From Triplophysa rosa (taxonomy: Eukaryota > Chordata > Actinopteri > Cypriniformes > Nemacheilidae), in NCBI RefSeq assembly GCF_024868665.1, contig NC_079896.1:2520559-2584558 (forward strand): DNA of 64,000 nt, given 5' to 3'. A program made the translations under genes and the position numbers. This document shows positions 1 to 12,064 of this stretch, piece by piece (position 1 is the stretch's first letter; every line of letters starts with the position of its first letter). The notes beneath the pieces are model-generated. The model ran no database searches and was not told the DNA's origin. It was given only the letters and a program-made list of their open reading frames with translations.

Positions 1-26
1 ATGGTATATTTTATGTTTTTTTCCAG

Positions 27-3000
27 TTTACAGAAAATGTCAGCTTTTTATGGACTTTTTTACAGTGCAGGCCTGCCAACAAGCAACAAATGGATCAAAA
101 AAATGTTTCCTCCACATTTTCTGGTTCTAATTGTACTGTAAACTCTACAGGTCCTTTGAGGACAGGTGTCAGCTTTGAGGATGATCTGAGTCTGGGTGCC
201 GAAGGTGAGCAGAACCATCACTATAGCAACAGTAACCAGGTTATTATGAATTCGATCAAGAAGATGGTTACAAATGAGATTTTCTTAGAAGAGTTTATCA
301 AACAGGGGACATTTAAATGTCATGTGGCAGACTGCAACTCTTTTCATGAAACACTTTCATCGACTTCATACATTTGGAGTTAGTCTTGATTCATAGACAC
401 TATCTTGTCTCATAAATCACATTACATATTGGCACAACGTATTTGCAACTAATCAAAGTGAATCTTTCAAGACAGAAGGAAAGGAAAAAAAATGGGTTTA
501 TTGTCTGACATCTTTGTGCTCGACACTAAATCAGTCTGATGATTATATAGCACCTTCACAAGCACAAATTGTGTAAAAAATATGGTTTAGTGATTAATAC
601 ATGCTATTATTTTCTTAACAGCTACTGCATTGTATAATGCATTAGATGGGAATCGGTTTAGGTAAGAAATGTGTCATTTTCTTTATAGCTTTTGACTTTT
701 AAAATACAGCTGTGGAAAAAAATGAAGTGACCATTCCAAATGTTAATTTAATCAGCATTTCTAGATGTATTGTGGTCATTCCAGTCCAGTGTCTGTTGAA
801 TGTCAAATAAATAAAATAAAATAATTAAATTAATTAATTAAATAAAGTCATCCAACAGCAATGTGAAAGACCGACAGCATGACAAGACAGATGAAAACTG
901 TGATAAAACTGTGCTTAAAAGTTAATATAATCTTGTCGTAAATATGAACTTTGCAGTATTTGAGTTCTGAAAAATACAAAGCATCTTTTATGTTATTTTG
1001 ACCTGTTCCTCCAGTTTTCATTTTCTGCAAATAAATGCAAATAGAAACAATATTTTTATTTGAAATTTGGAAGAAATATTGTTAGTAGTTCACAGAATCA
1101 TCAAAATGATACATTTACCTGAACACGTACCTATAAATAAGTAAATTCAAAATGACTGAAATGGTGCTTTGAAGTGGTCTCTTAATTTTTTTACGCGGTT
1201 GTAGATTCAGTTTTAACATATCTCATCTTCTTTGACTTTGTTTTGTTTATTTATGCTGGTTAATCACCCCTTCCTTTTAAGTTGCTTTACAGAAAACATG
1301 CATATAAAAACACATGATAAAACATAGCTGTAAATGATTTAATATAAAAGTAACAATAAAACACTCTAAAAAAATGCTGGGTTGTTTTAACCCCTGGTTG
1401 GGTCCGATATGGACATTTTAAGGGAAATTTAAACAAACATTTCGATTTGTCCATAACTTACCCCAACAATGAGTTAAAACAACCCAGCATTTTTAAGTGT
1501 GAAAAGAAATAAACTAGAAAAAACAATAATAATAATAAATTGCGTTAAAGAAAGGCTCTAGTCATTATGCGCATTCTGAGTCATCTGTTTGTATGTTGTC
1601 AAGACATGAGTTGACAGCTGAGTTTTGTGTTGACATGGAGTTTTTGTGTATCAGCAGCACACCTAAACAGAAACTTAACCTTCCATTGTTAAACATGGGC
1701 CAGAGCATCGCATCCAGCGCCCTCTCCAACGCTACCAGCAGGACTGTTTCCAGGTAAAACCCTCCTGGATTTCACCCCCTTTCAAACTCAAAATGTGCCA
1801 TTTGTGCTTCAGATAACCATATTATCAAATGAAAGTATTTGCAAACGCATGCTTCGCTGATCATCTCGCATATACCCCAGCGTGTCTGAGGTTCTCCAGA
1901 TGCGAGCCGAAGATGCTGAAGATACTCTTTACCAGCTGGGTTTCGGTTGCGAAGAACCCCAGGTGACCGCCCGCATCCCCGTTCGATTCTTTAACTTCCC
2001 ATCTCAGCTCCGAGGCATCAACTTCCGACTGTTCCTCGAGTCCCAGCTTGCCAGAATACACCAGGAAGACCCCTGTCTCTCATTAGCGAGTACGAGTTGC
2101 CAAGGAACACATACTGTATACTGAAGTGTCCTCCAAATACATGTGAATTATTCTCCATCTGTTTCTTTGCAGGTCGTTTTCGACAAGTAGAGGCGTTGAC
2201 GGCAATGGCCAACGCTTTCTATTCATTGTACTCCCACGTATCTCGAACGCCCCTTCAGAAGCTTGCTCCGCCCGAGCTCACCCTTACCTCTCCCCTGGCG
2301 GAGAGAGCCGGGTCTCGAACCAGCGTCCGCAGCGAACCGCGATCCCCTGTCGAAAGACTTAAAGACACCATCTCAAAGATGTGCTTGTACACCGGTTCCC
2401 GCGGCTCAGATTCGGCATCTCCGAGCAGTTCGCCTCGTAAGCGGAAATGCAGCCAGTCGGGTGTAAGTGGGAACGCTCCGGCGACCTCGTGGCACGCTGA
2501 TGACCCGGTTACAATGCTAGACCTTCAAATAGAAGATGGTTTGGAATTAGATATGGACTGGTTTGTAGAGGTCGGAAAAGAGCTTGAGGAGACAGTTTAC
2601 GCCGAGAAAGTTATAGAAGCTGTATCTTCTCAATCACTAACATTAGAAGATTCTGCAGAGAAAGTACACGACCCATTGCGTACATCACTAGAGCATACGC
2701 CAAGAAATAACCAGGAAGTGAAGTCCAAAGGTTCTGCTTCTTTGAAGAGCAAGAGCGTTACCATGGAACCCGTTCCTCTTATTACCCATGATGTCATTTG
2801 CCCTCAAGTCATTGAATATGTGAATCAGGCACCTTATCGCTGCTTGGAGACAAACAAAACAGATGTTAAAGACTCACCGTTTGCACAACTTTCCATTAGA
2901 CGGTCAAACACAATCAAATCACCAGATGACCAAGCTGGTGCCCCGCATCAGAATCAGACCGATGATCTTTCATCCAGACACACAGACACCTCACAAAAGT

Positions 3001-5649
3001 CATTATGTCAAATCACAATCACCGGATGGGAAGGTGATGCCGCCATCCCCAACGGAGATGCACAGGAGCCGTGTTCGTCCAACATCCAGAAATACTTAAG
3101 CCCAGTAAAACCACTGAACCAGAACAGACTCATCCAATGTCCCAAACCAGGAAACTCTTTCGAGCTGGAGGAGGTATTTCATCTCATTTTAATGCATTCT
3201 TGCAGCACAGCGTTACGTCTAAAGAGGAAGATTGTGCCCACACATATTCTCTCATTCACAAAGCATAATGGTAATGTGGCTGCATCCTTTTGTTTCGATT
3301 CCACCCCCAAACGTCCTCTCAGTGTTCCTCTGAGAAATGATTAAATTGCGGGCGGTGCAACTGCTATATTTTAAATGTCTTTTCACAAGCAAGGATCATG
3401 ACAACTAAGTGTTGCAGAGTTTATTTATTGTATAGAACGTAGGGATAAATCAGAGAAAAGATGTTAGCTTCATCCGGGCGTCTGATGTAGGTGGCCTGAT
3501 GAGACATTGTTTCAGTTGGACTTTACAAAGTGGCCGGTTGCCCTGAAGTGTGCTATGAGTATATTTTAAACTAAGAAGAAGTATACCATCAGTCTGTTTT
3601 TATGTATTTTTCATGTGCTGATCATTGGCATTTATACTTATCAGAAAAAAGTACACTTTTATGAACTAAAAAAGTGGGTCAATTTAGTCCCAAGAAGTAT
3701 TTAAATAATACACTTACAAGTAGGCCTATGTTATAGTACTAGTATGAATTACACAAAGTATTCTTAAAGGTCCAGTGTGTCATTTTTGGAGGATCTGTTC
3801 ACAGAAATGCAATAACTATATGTCTTCAGAGGTGTATAAAGACCTTACATAATGACGTGTTTTAAAGCGGCCCTGACACACGCGCGCCAATCACATATTA
3901 ATCTTGAGTACCTATAGAGTAGTATTGCATACTTCGTATCTTCGAAGAGTATGTAGTTTGATCACATTTATAAAATATAGATACAGCTGTACGATTATTT
4001 CCGAAAGCATACGGCGCGAGCGGGGGGGAGGGGTAGGCTGAACTAAAGCACGTGCGCACCCATTGCCAACAAAACAGACATCAGTTTCACTCACCGCATG
4101 CGGTTCATGTCGGGCATCTTTTAGCGCTGGGACGGCTCCATATATCAGTTTCAAACGATCTCCAAATCCAGCGTAATATCCACCGTTTATATAACATTCA
4201 TCACCCAAATGCAGTGAACAAACAAACACCTGAACTTCGCGAACGTTTGCTCTCTCTCTCCTGCACCAAGTGAAAGTGACGTCTGCGCATGCTCCTTCTC
4301 CTGCTCTCCTTGCTGCCGCGTGCTTTTCCGGGAGAATTGTCCGATAAGGGACAAAGAAAAATAGTTACGAAACAGTTTTATATGTTCGAAAAAAACTTTA
4401 CGAAACCTGTACGATCGCTGTGGGAGTGTATTTGCGAGCTCAGAAATACTACGTAATACACCCAACTCGTTTTTTGACAAGTTGACCATGTTAAGCATGA
4501 GAAGATGGCACGTTTAACATTGTAAAGAAGTCAGAATGCATGACACACCGTTGCAGCACCCCTTTAATTACCTTAGATATACACCGTGGTTTCCCTTACA
4601 TGAAATTCACCATGTTGTTTCTACATTTACATTTATGCATTTGGCAGACACTTTTATCCAAAGCGACTTACATTGCATTATACTATACATTTTGTTTCCA
4701 AGTATGTATTTCTACATATATTTCTACAGTAGCCCTAAACAGACAAACTGCCCTACAGAGCGCGTTTCGTAAATACGTTATCTCCTTCGGCAAAGAAGCG
4801 AAAATGTGAAGACATCTTTTTCCTGTGTCAGCCACCATAGTGCTTCGAAAGGGAGGGGTGAGCTGTGGAGTGAGCTGTTGGTTGCAACTTGCAACCTCAC
4901 CGCTAGATGGCGCTACATTTCATACACTGGACCTTTAATAGAATGAATTAGAAATGTGCTTTTTTTGGTCAGGGAGTACAACATATACGATAAGTTCTTG
5001 CAGTATTTGATTTGTGTGTTTGTTGTATTTGTGTGTTATGCTGCATTCAGTAAGTTTAAGGTTTTAATTCAGGTACACAGCGCTGAGGAAGAGGAAGCTC
5101 CTTCATCAGAATTCAGTCCCACAGTCACACTGTCTGTTTCAGCACCGCACCACAAATGTGAGTAACCTTAATTTCCATGACAAGTCTAATAAATTCAGTC
5201 AAATAATTGTCTTTGCAAATGTTACATACACGCATGTGTTTCTCAACTTGCAATATTCTCAGGCACTTTTTAAAAATAAAAATAAGCAAGCTCATGTTCA
5301 CCAAAACCAGCTTGTGTTAAACTCATCACACTCATGTTGCGATGCACACATTTTTGTCTGCAGATCTTGTCACTCAAACGTCCTTAAAAACAACTTTACA
5401 GGAAGTGATAAGAAAATGTTTGAAACAGAAATGCGGGTCTCTTCGCAGTATTACACGTATTTTTTTCAGTTTTATTTTCTCTTTCTGACAGCTTCGCCTT
5501 CACGAGAGGACAGTTTTCAGTCGGACAGCAGTGGATATGCCGAAGAGGACGTGCCTCATCTGTCCGCACCTGAGAAACGTACGGTCAAGTGTGACATCAC
5601 TAAAGTAACGTCACATGCTCAGGGGATCTCAGCGGGGTCCACTGCTTAG
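27..5649 (+). CDS. tespa1: tespa1 (thymocyte-expressed, positive selection-associated 1), 5' end outside window
   Basis: Spliced gene; exons I can place are about 27-204, 622-661, 1658-1753, 1881-2089, 2173-3173, 5073-5157 and 5492-5649 (stop TAG). Phases agree at every junction from exon 27-204 onward. Family-typical blocks in order are GVSFEDDLSLGAE, then EDAEDTLYQLGFG, RIPVRFFNFPSQLRGINF and EDPCLSLASRFRQVEAL, then the LYSHVSRTPLQK stretch and SKMCLYT, and a Ser/Glu-rich tail beginning FELEEVHSAEEEE. This order is that of TESPA1 and its relatives ITPRID1/ITPRID2 (KRAP). Family members bind the IP3 receptor, and TESPA1 supports calcium signalling after T-cell receptor engagement. The N-terminal part, with the true start codon, must lie before base 1. 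The acceptor of the first exon (tttttttccag ending at 26) is a good site, but starts at 66 or 71 are possible. The alternative is an ITPRID paralogue; the short length and the C-terminal tail favour tespa1. Confidence 0.85.
707..1135. mobile_element. Dispersed repeat, copy 1 of the ATGTATTGTGGTCATTCCAG family
   Basis: AGATGTATTGTGGTCATTCC, GTCATCCAACAGCAATGTGA and AATAAATGCAAATAGAAACA blocks in order. It sits in a tespa1 intron; two other copies lie at 48852-49330 and 61252-61640. Confidence 0.7.
1361..1501. repeat. GCTGGGTTGTTTTAACCC palindromic element
   Basis: AAAAATGCTGGGTTGTTTTA at the left and TAAAACAACCCAGCATTTTT at the right form an inverted repeat of about 20 bp around a 100-bp centre. 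It lies in a tespa1 intron. Confidence 0.75.
3862..4567. mobile_element. Nested TTAA-flanked element with THAP-domain relic (Kolobok-like)
   Basis: TTAA at 3862 and at 4564. The minus strand near 4220-4080 encodes FVCSLHLGDECYINGGYYAG, then FGDRLKLIYGAVPALKDA, the second half of a THAP domain (Cys-x2-His and the following Ala-Val-Pro block). It is related to 18212-19014. Stops and frame breaks show it is dead. Confidence 0.7.
4626..4728 (+). mobile_element. 5'-truncated SINE tail
   Basis: TTTACATTTATGCATTTGGC, then AGACACTTTTATCCAAAGCG and ACTTACATTGCATTATAC match the tail of the SINE at 40527-40690. TTTCTACA occurs on both sides (4618-4625 and 4721-4728), a probable target duplication. Confidence 0.65.
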
Positions 5650-5738
5650 AAGACCATGAGGGAATTTTTACGATTCAACCTCTCTCGTAAAAGCACAAAG
5701 ACTATTATTTAAGCTGTAGACTTTAAGAATGTTATTTT

Positions 5739-5744
5739 AATAAA
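5739..5744 (+). terminator. Likely poly(A) signal of tespa1
   Basis: AATAAA lies 90 bp after the tespa1 stop codon in AT-rich sequence. A second AATAAA at about 5998 is an alternative. Between here and the tarbp2 3' end (about 6750) I see no coding sequence. Confidence 0.45.
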
Positions 5745-6752
5745 ATAAGTTGAAGGACATTCAGTGTGAATAAAGGAAAGCGGGAAGGCAGGTTTTTGTA
5801 GGGAAGAGGCAGATGAATCATGCACAGAAAACTGTTTTTAGAAAGTAAAGAGTTGCACATTTTGATGTGTGAACCAACGGCTGTAGCCTTTGTGTGATAA
5901 GTATTGTTAACGGTTGCTTTACTGAAATTTACTGCTGTAATGTTTGCTGTGCTTAAATAGGACAAATAAGCAGCAATATTTGTCATTTCAGAATGTCAAT
6001 AAATAATTTATTATAAAATTAATTATGGGGTTGTATCAAAGATCAAGGACAACTGTGTGGATGAGAAGACCAACACCTTGATATTCCATTGCAAAGAGCT
6101 TGGCTAGAAGTAACCAAAGTTAACTCTCAATTTTTCTAACTTGCCAAAGGCCCCAAAACACACTTGAAACAAGAATGCATACCTCCACAAGTATGATTTC
6201 ATGTGTTGTTCATTCACAATACATCAGAATGTGTCAGAATACTGCATAATGCAACTTATTCTCGATGTTACCGTAAAGTTAAGGCATAACAGTACAACCA
6301 AACCGTTAATAAAAATGTTTATGGTGGAGCTTTAATATTGCTTAGCAAGTTAGGCCAACTAATCACAGCTAAATGAATAACATCATCTGCTTTAACGGAA
6401 CAGACAGTTATAAGTTTAGCATGTTCTTAGCCTAATAAACTTCAAATTGTTAGCATGGGAAAATAGTTTATTAAATTGCAAATTAATTCATACAATCAAC
6501 ACTTTGGATAATGTCAACTGACCAAAATGATTTGCAGCTTTCAATACTTTGTGTATAAAAAAATGTCAGAAACACACAAATGACATATAGCGCACATTCA
6601 TACTTTGTTTTGTATAGCTATTGAACAGGACCCCTGCATGAAGAGTTTGACATAAATGTTTGTCCGGCTATATTGTACACCGAATTGTCAAACAAACCTT
6701 TTTCTCAGATGCACCACCAAAAACAACATTATAGTTTTAATAGCTGAAAAAC

Positions 6753-6758
6753 TTTATT
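6753..6758 (-). terminator. Likely poly(A) signal of tarbp2
   Basis: AATAAA on the minus strand, about 560 bp downstream of the tarbp2 stop, would give a 3' UTR covering roughly 6735-7319. No other function is visible in that stretch. Confidence 0.45.
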
Positions 6759-7319
6759 TAACAAATACATAATAAGATGGAAAAAATCATAGTCGAGAAA
6801 TAACATCCATCAGTAAAATGCCAAATAAAATCAAAGTGTGTGAGACATAGTTAAAATACATTTACAAGCTTTAAAAACAAAACAAATAGAAAAAATAGAT
6901 GCGTTTTAGTTTTATGGGTTCAATTTTATGAGTACCAACAAGGTGGCACAATTTAAATATTAAAAATCAAGGCTAAAAAAGGACAAATTGATGGCAGCTA
7001 AAAAGCAAAAAAAGAAATATATTTTTACAAATAATCATAGAAAATAATATAAATAATATTATTAGTGTACTCTGCCTTTGGAGGCATTGGGATAAATGTG
7101 TACACTCATTCTGGTGTCGCTCATGAAGCAAAACACAACCGCATCAGTTCCTCCTACAGGGCTGAAACTCGGTCTTCTGCGCCCCCTGCAGACCAACACA
7201 GTGCATCTGCTCCACGAAACAATCAGGCCCCCATAATTCACAGTACAACTATGTTTACACTCACTTGATATTGCACCTTGGGGGCAAAACAGGGAGAAAA
7301 AAAGTTACAGGTGAGGGGT

Positions 7320-10300
7320 TTACTTTCCCCCTGCCATGACCTTGAGGTACTGAAGGGCGTTGTGTGCGGCACTGGCACGTGCTGTGTCCAAGGTGGCGGC
7401 GCATCCGTGGCAGACGGTGATTGGCTGAGTGGACAACTCAACCAGACACTGGTACAGACCGCTCAGACTGCGCTCCTCTAAACAACAAATTAAAAAATAT
7501 ATAAAAACAAACGTGTCTTTTCTGGATGTTTAGGTGAGAGCAAATCGAATTGACCAAATTTTTTAAAGTGATAGTTCAACCATAAAAGAAAATTCTGTCA
7601 TCATTTCTTGTCATTTCAAACCTGCATGACTTTCTTTCTTCTGCAGAACACAAAAGAAGATATTTTGAAATATGTCGTTGACCGAACAGCGATGGGACCC
7701 ATTCACTTGAATTAGTTTTGTGTTCATCCAATAGAAGTCAAAGGTGCCACCGATGTTCGGTTATCAACATTATTCAAAATATCTTTCATGTTCTGATGAA
7801 AAAAGAAAGTCATACAGGTTTGAAACGACAGGAGGGTGAGTAAATGATGACAGAATTTACATTTTTGTGTGAACTATCCCTTTAAGGAGAGTAAACAGAA
7901 GTTGAATTTCTAGGTGAATATTTGTACCGTACCTAAGTCCAGGTAGCTGACATCAAAGCGTTGCTCCTCTGAAAGTTCGTGAAGTAGAGAACAGAAATTT
8001 AAGTCGTTGGAATCAGGCTGACCCAGCGGATGACAACGCAACTGCAGGATCTTCTCCCCGGCCGAGTTCCTCAAAGAGTCCCAGGTGCAGCCGAGACCTT
8101 TCGACTTTCCTCCCTCAAGTCTGCCTCCCATGTTCTGCTCATAAATAACATACGATTTACACATTTTAAACATTCGTTAAAAATCCCATTAGTTAGGAGC
8201 GTCCATCTTACCATGCCAAAGGTGTCATCTTCTGCCTCGGCCTCATGGCTGCTGCGCATGTCCACAGGTACGTCATGTATACGAGAGAGCATCTTTGCGG
8301 CTGCGTTTCTTTTAGCAAGCTTTTTTGATGTACCACTACCTACAAAGTTAAACACAACTAGGATTAAATTGTTTTCACGTTTAAAAATAAAAACTCTAGC
8401 ACAAAAACCACGATTTACCTATCTCCACAAATCTCTCTACCCTGCAGGTCATTGTAAACTCTTTGCGGTGAGCGGGTCCAGATTCCTGAGTGACTGTGTA
8501 CTCGGGTAAACGCCAGCCTTTCTGCACCACTAGTTCCTGTGGAAATATCATATATGTATATACACCTGAGTGTACACGACTTGGGATGCAACCACGCAGA
8601 ACAAACATTTGTGTATTTCTGCTGTGCAATATTTAGCTTTTAAATTCATAACGTTTGAAGCATCAATCGCACAAAATCCAGATTTGCTCTCTCACCTGCA
8701 AAGCTCCAACTGGATTGCACTCAGCTTGCTGCGTTGAACTGGACGATTTCATCTCTGACTGAACGCTAAGACACACACACAAATTTTTTTTTTCCAGAAG
8801 TTCGCGAAATAATCTTCTGCGAGTTCACTTAGAAACACACTGACTTTAAACAACCAGTCAGATGCTTACCATTCCCCCTCCATATCGATCCCCACAAATC
8901 CCTCTCCCTCTATCCCATTTCCTCCGATCCCTCCCAGCATTCCTCCTTTCAGCATCTTCAGGGCGGCCTCTGCGGCTTTGTGCTTGGCAGCTTTCTTACT
9001 CGGGCCCTGGCCGGTGCAGTTGATGTCTCCCACCGACACGCGGAAGGTGAAGTTGGGCTGGTGGGCCTGACCCTCTGCCTTCAGCAGGTCGTACACTGGG
9101 GTCTTGCCTATCCGCGTTCCATATTCCTGCAGCAGACTGATGGGCGTCTTCCCGTGATTCACAGCCAGCATTTGCTCAATACTGTGGATAGAGAGACAAT
9201 ATGATGTTAAATGAGAAACACGCTGCATTCGTATCAGGAAGATTTCCAGATTTATCAGTTCGGTCAAGAAATGAAAGAAAAGCAAAGATGCAGCCTTGTG
9301 TAAAATGAATAACAGTACAAGCTGACGCAGATGCAATTTCATGTTTGGGTTATCAAACATGATGTCAAACATTCAATGATGTATACAGAGAAGCATTATA
9401 ACAGTTCGTAAATCATTGCAAATTATTAAGAGACAGTGACTCAATCAATCAATTCAAGCAATGATTCAAACATTTGATTTGGAAAGTGAATCGAGCATTC
9501 GATTCAGACAGGGATTTTAACTTTTGACGTGAATTCTGATTCAAATGTTCAAATGAAACAGCAATGGAAGCATCTGAATTAAACAGTGAATCAAGCATTC
9601 GATTCAGATGAATCTAACATTTAATTGAGCGACTCTAGCCTTAGATTTAAACTCTGGCTCAAGTTAAACAGTGAATCAAGCATTCGATTCAGACAGGAAT
9701 TGTAACTTTTGATTTAAACACTGTTCAAATTAAACATTGAATCTAGCATTCGATTGAGACAGGACGCTTCGAACTAAACACTGACTGAAATTAAACAGAT
9801 TTGAGTACTTTATTTAAACAGTGAATCGACCATTCGACTCAGACACTTTAGTTTGAACGTTTAATTTGAAAAGCGGTTTGAGAATTTGGTTTAAACAGTG
9901 AATCAAGCATTTAATTCAGATGAATCTAACATTTAATTGAGCGACTCTAGCCTTAGATTTAAACTCTGGCTCAAGTTAAACCGCGAATCGAGCATTCGAT
10001 TCAGTCAGGGATTCGAACACTCAATTGAGCGAGTGTTACAAAGGTTTGGTGGGGAGCTCAGCCCAGAAACACTCGAGTCGGGTTGTCTCGTAGGGCTGCA
10101 CGGAAATTTATCGCGATACCACTAAATCCTATTGAAATCAAGCTGGCTGCGATATGCAATGTGTCGATATATTTTTTTTAATGAGTAGCTTGTCCGTGAA
10201 GCACGTCTCTGGGATCAGTAGGAAATGCTGCTCGATCTAAAAGCAGTGCGAGTTTGACTCGCTTATAATGCGCATTTGAAAAAGCAACGCCCGTCAAACA

Positions 10301-10649
10301 TGATCATTATAAATATACTTTATTACCTGATGAGGCTTGAGTAACAGTGATAAAAAGATGTCCATAGGCATTTCCTAGATTCTAGAACGTGTTATGGTCT
10401 TCTTCTGCAGTGCGTATTTGGAGTTTCCGCACGAGCGCCCTCTGGCTTTCGGATGCAGCAGCATTTTCCCGTACTTCACTCAAAAGCTGTGCATAAATCA
10501 CGTGCTATTTATCGTCGGTTTATCGCGACAGCCTTGAAAATTCAACATATTTCGGCAAATATCATGTCAATGAGCTAACAGCTGTTCGGTTTGTACCTGG
10601 TATACCCAGAGTTTCTCTTGTCGTTATCCGGGTTGTGATCGTCGTTCAT
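7320..10649 (-). CDS. tarbp2: TRBP, RISC-loading complex subunit (Dicer partner)
   Basis: Seven coding exons in transcript order: 10649-10597, 9181-8870, 8765-8696, 8536-8419, 8339-8212, 8134-7933 and 7477-7320. They sum to 347 codons with consistent phases and GT-AG borders. The start reads [17 protein letters not shown] and joins SIEQMLAVN. Three dsRNA-binding domains are visible: residues about 28-95 ([14 protein letters not shown], then [13 protein letters not shown]), about 140-208 ([15 protein letters not shown], then [17 protein letters not shown]), and a C-terminal type III domain at about 275-343 ending [10 protein letters not shown]. The third domain in this family contacts Dicer rather than RNA. 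TRBP loads small RNAs onto Argonaute and restrains PKR. At 346 residues it is slightly shorter than the 366-residue human protein; the shortening is in the Gly-rich linker between domains 1 and 2 ([11 protein letters not shown]). The paralogue prkra is excluded by the close match to TRBP through all three domains. Confidence 0.95.
7563..7885. mobile_element. TTAAAGGGATAGTTCACC-family MITE copy
   Basis: TTAAAGTGATAGTTCAACC at the left and GTGAACTATCCCTTTAA at the right, with AACACAAAAGAAGATATTTT inside. It lies in the last tarbp2 intron. Confidence 0.75.
9440..10030. repeat. Palindromic minisatellite in tarbp2 intron 1
   Basis: At least seven degenerate copies of a unit whose core is GAATCGAGCATTCGATTC, at about 9486, 9586, 9671, 9737, 9818, 9901 and 9981. 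The core is an inverted repeat with 7-bp arms (GAATCGA / TCGATTC) around a 4-base centre. Spacing is 65-100 bp. A longer block at 9586-9670 recurs at 9901-9980, so the array grew partly by block duplication. It lies between coding exons 1 and 2 of tarbp2. Confidence 0.8.
10091..10540. mobile_element. Probable non-autonomous hAT-like element in tarbp2 intron 1
   Basis: Begins TAGGGCTGCACGG and ends near TTTATCGCGACAGCCTTG. These ends resemble the TAGGGCTGTCACGATTA termini of the 12902-13642 element in inverted orientation, with ATCGCGAT blocks just inside each end. The ends are imperfect and I did not find a clear target duplication. Confidence 0.4.
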
Positions 10650-11741
10650 TCCCCAGTAACAGACAGAGTGCTGATTCGTTTCGGACTGCAGAACCCCCCC
10701 GAGATGACTGTAATCCCCCTGATATCATGAATATGTTTCCGTGTGGAAGGACTGAGACACGAGGAGACGGTAAAGCCCCTCTCTCACCGTCCCGCATCAC
10801 ACAACAACACAAGCGGAGATATGAACTATGAACCGCGCGACAAGTGCCGCAAGCACCTTCATAATAAAAGTCCTCGCGTTCACGGAGAACCGGAAGTACA
10901 TGTCCGGTCATTATTTTAGACATGAAAAAAGGAAACATGAAATAAAACAACTATAACATATAACCATTATAAGATGCATTTATATAGTCATTAAAATATT
11001 TATTAAAATATGTTGTCTTCATATTTTTTTGGGACAATTTTCATGGCAATAAAGCAAACCTATAATTTAATTACTGAAAGACAGAAGTATAATAAAAAAA
11101 TACGAAGACCATTTTTAGTTGTCTCAAAACAAAAACAACTGTTGTTTAAAAAAAAATCCTATAAAGTCCTATAAAATTTACATTTTACACATCTTGAAAT
11201 CGCGTCTACTTAATTTATATCCCCTCATATTGTCATCTCAGACCTTTGTTTTGAGCAAAACCGAAAGCAAACAAGAAAGTCTTTAGCAATAGATTATAGA
11301 GGACTATTGATGAGACCAATGGGGTCAGTCAAAGACTTGGGTCATGGAGTCAGGCTGGAACATTTTATTTTTTAATTCTTTATTCTCATTCACATATCCC
11401 ATCCCTATCCAAGGAGTCATAAGAAAATTGTTCATCATGAAACGATTCTTTAGACTAAAAAGCCACTAATAAGGAACATGGCACATAAATTGTGGTTTGG
11501 TCGAGAAGGACACCAGTGCACATCTCATCTGTCAGGGATTTGATGAGCTCCAATAAGCACTATTGCTACAAATGGGACACACATCCCCAACGTTCAAGAC
11601 CAGTGCCACATTCCCGAGCCCCTGACCTAAGAGCTGCAAAAATACACACACAGCACGTGTCCGGTTTCAAGAGACAACTAAAGAAGAGAGGCTAAACAAG
11701 AAAGTCTGTTACAGCGAAGTAGTAAAAATCATAAAAGGCAG

Positions 11742-11747
11742 TTTATT
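11742..11747 (-). terminator. Likely poly(A) signal of the acidic-tail coiled-coil gene
   Basis: AATAAA on the minus strand, about 320 bp after the stop codon at 12065. The stretch 10650-11720 between this point and the tarbp2 start holds no ORF I can support; only the shared 5' flank of tarbp2 is expected there. Confidence 0.4.
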
Positions 11748-12064
11748 CAAGTGACACCCCTGAGGTTATTCAGCATGCATACCATCTTATGAAAAATACT
11801 ACAACTTGTTTAATGTGTAATCAAGTACAACAACATCAAACCTTTTTTACATTTCTATGTAAACGGAGCAATTCATCATGTTCAGAAAACAACAAATTCT
11901 CCACTCAATTTGAAAATCGTCACTAGGTTCAGTTCACGTTCCAGTATGACGTAAGACTAAGGAACATTACAGCAAGTGTGAATGTTTCACATACTGTGAC
12001 AACACAAGGGACTTCCTTCAAATCCTCAAGAAGTCTTATTTTTATCTTCATAGTAACTTAAGCA

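Larger units (their letters stand above)
3764..4938. mobile_element. TTAA-flanked MITE carrying two younger insertions
   Basis: Outer ends TTAAAGGTCCAGTGTGTCA and CATACACTGGACCTTTAA. Compared with the 382-bp copy at 25781-26162 it is interrupted twice: by the THAP element at 3862-4567 and by a SINE tail at 4626-4728. It lies in the last large tespa1 intron. Confidence 0.8.

Noticed and set aside
848..1030. Minus-strand 60-codon frame MQKMKTGGTG
   Set aside because: It lies inside a dispersed repeat also seen at 48.9 and 61.3 kb, and the frame is not conserved between copies.
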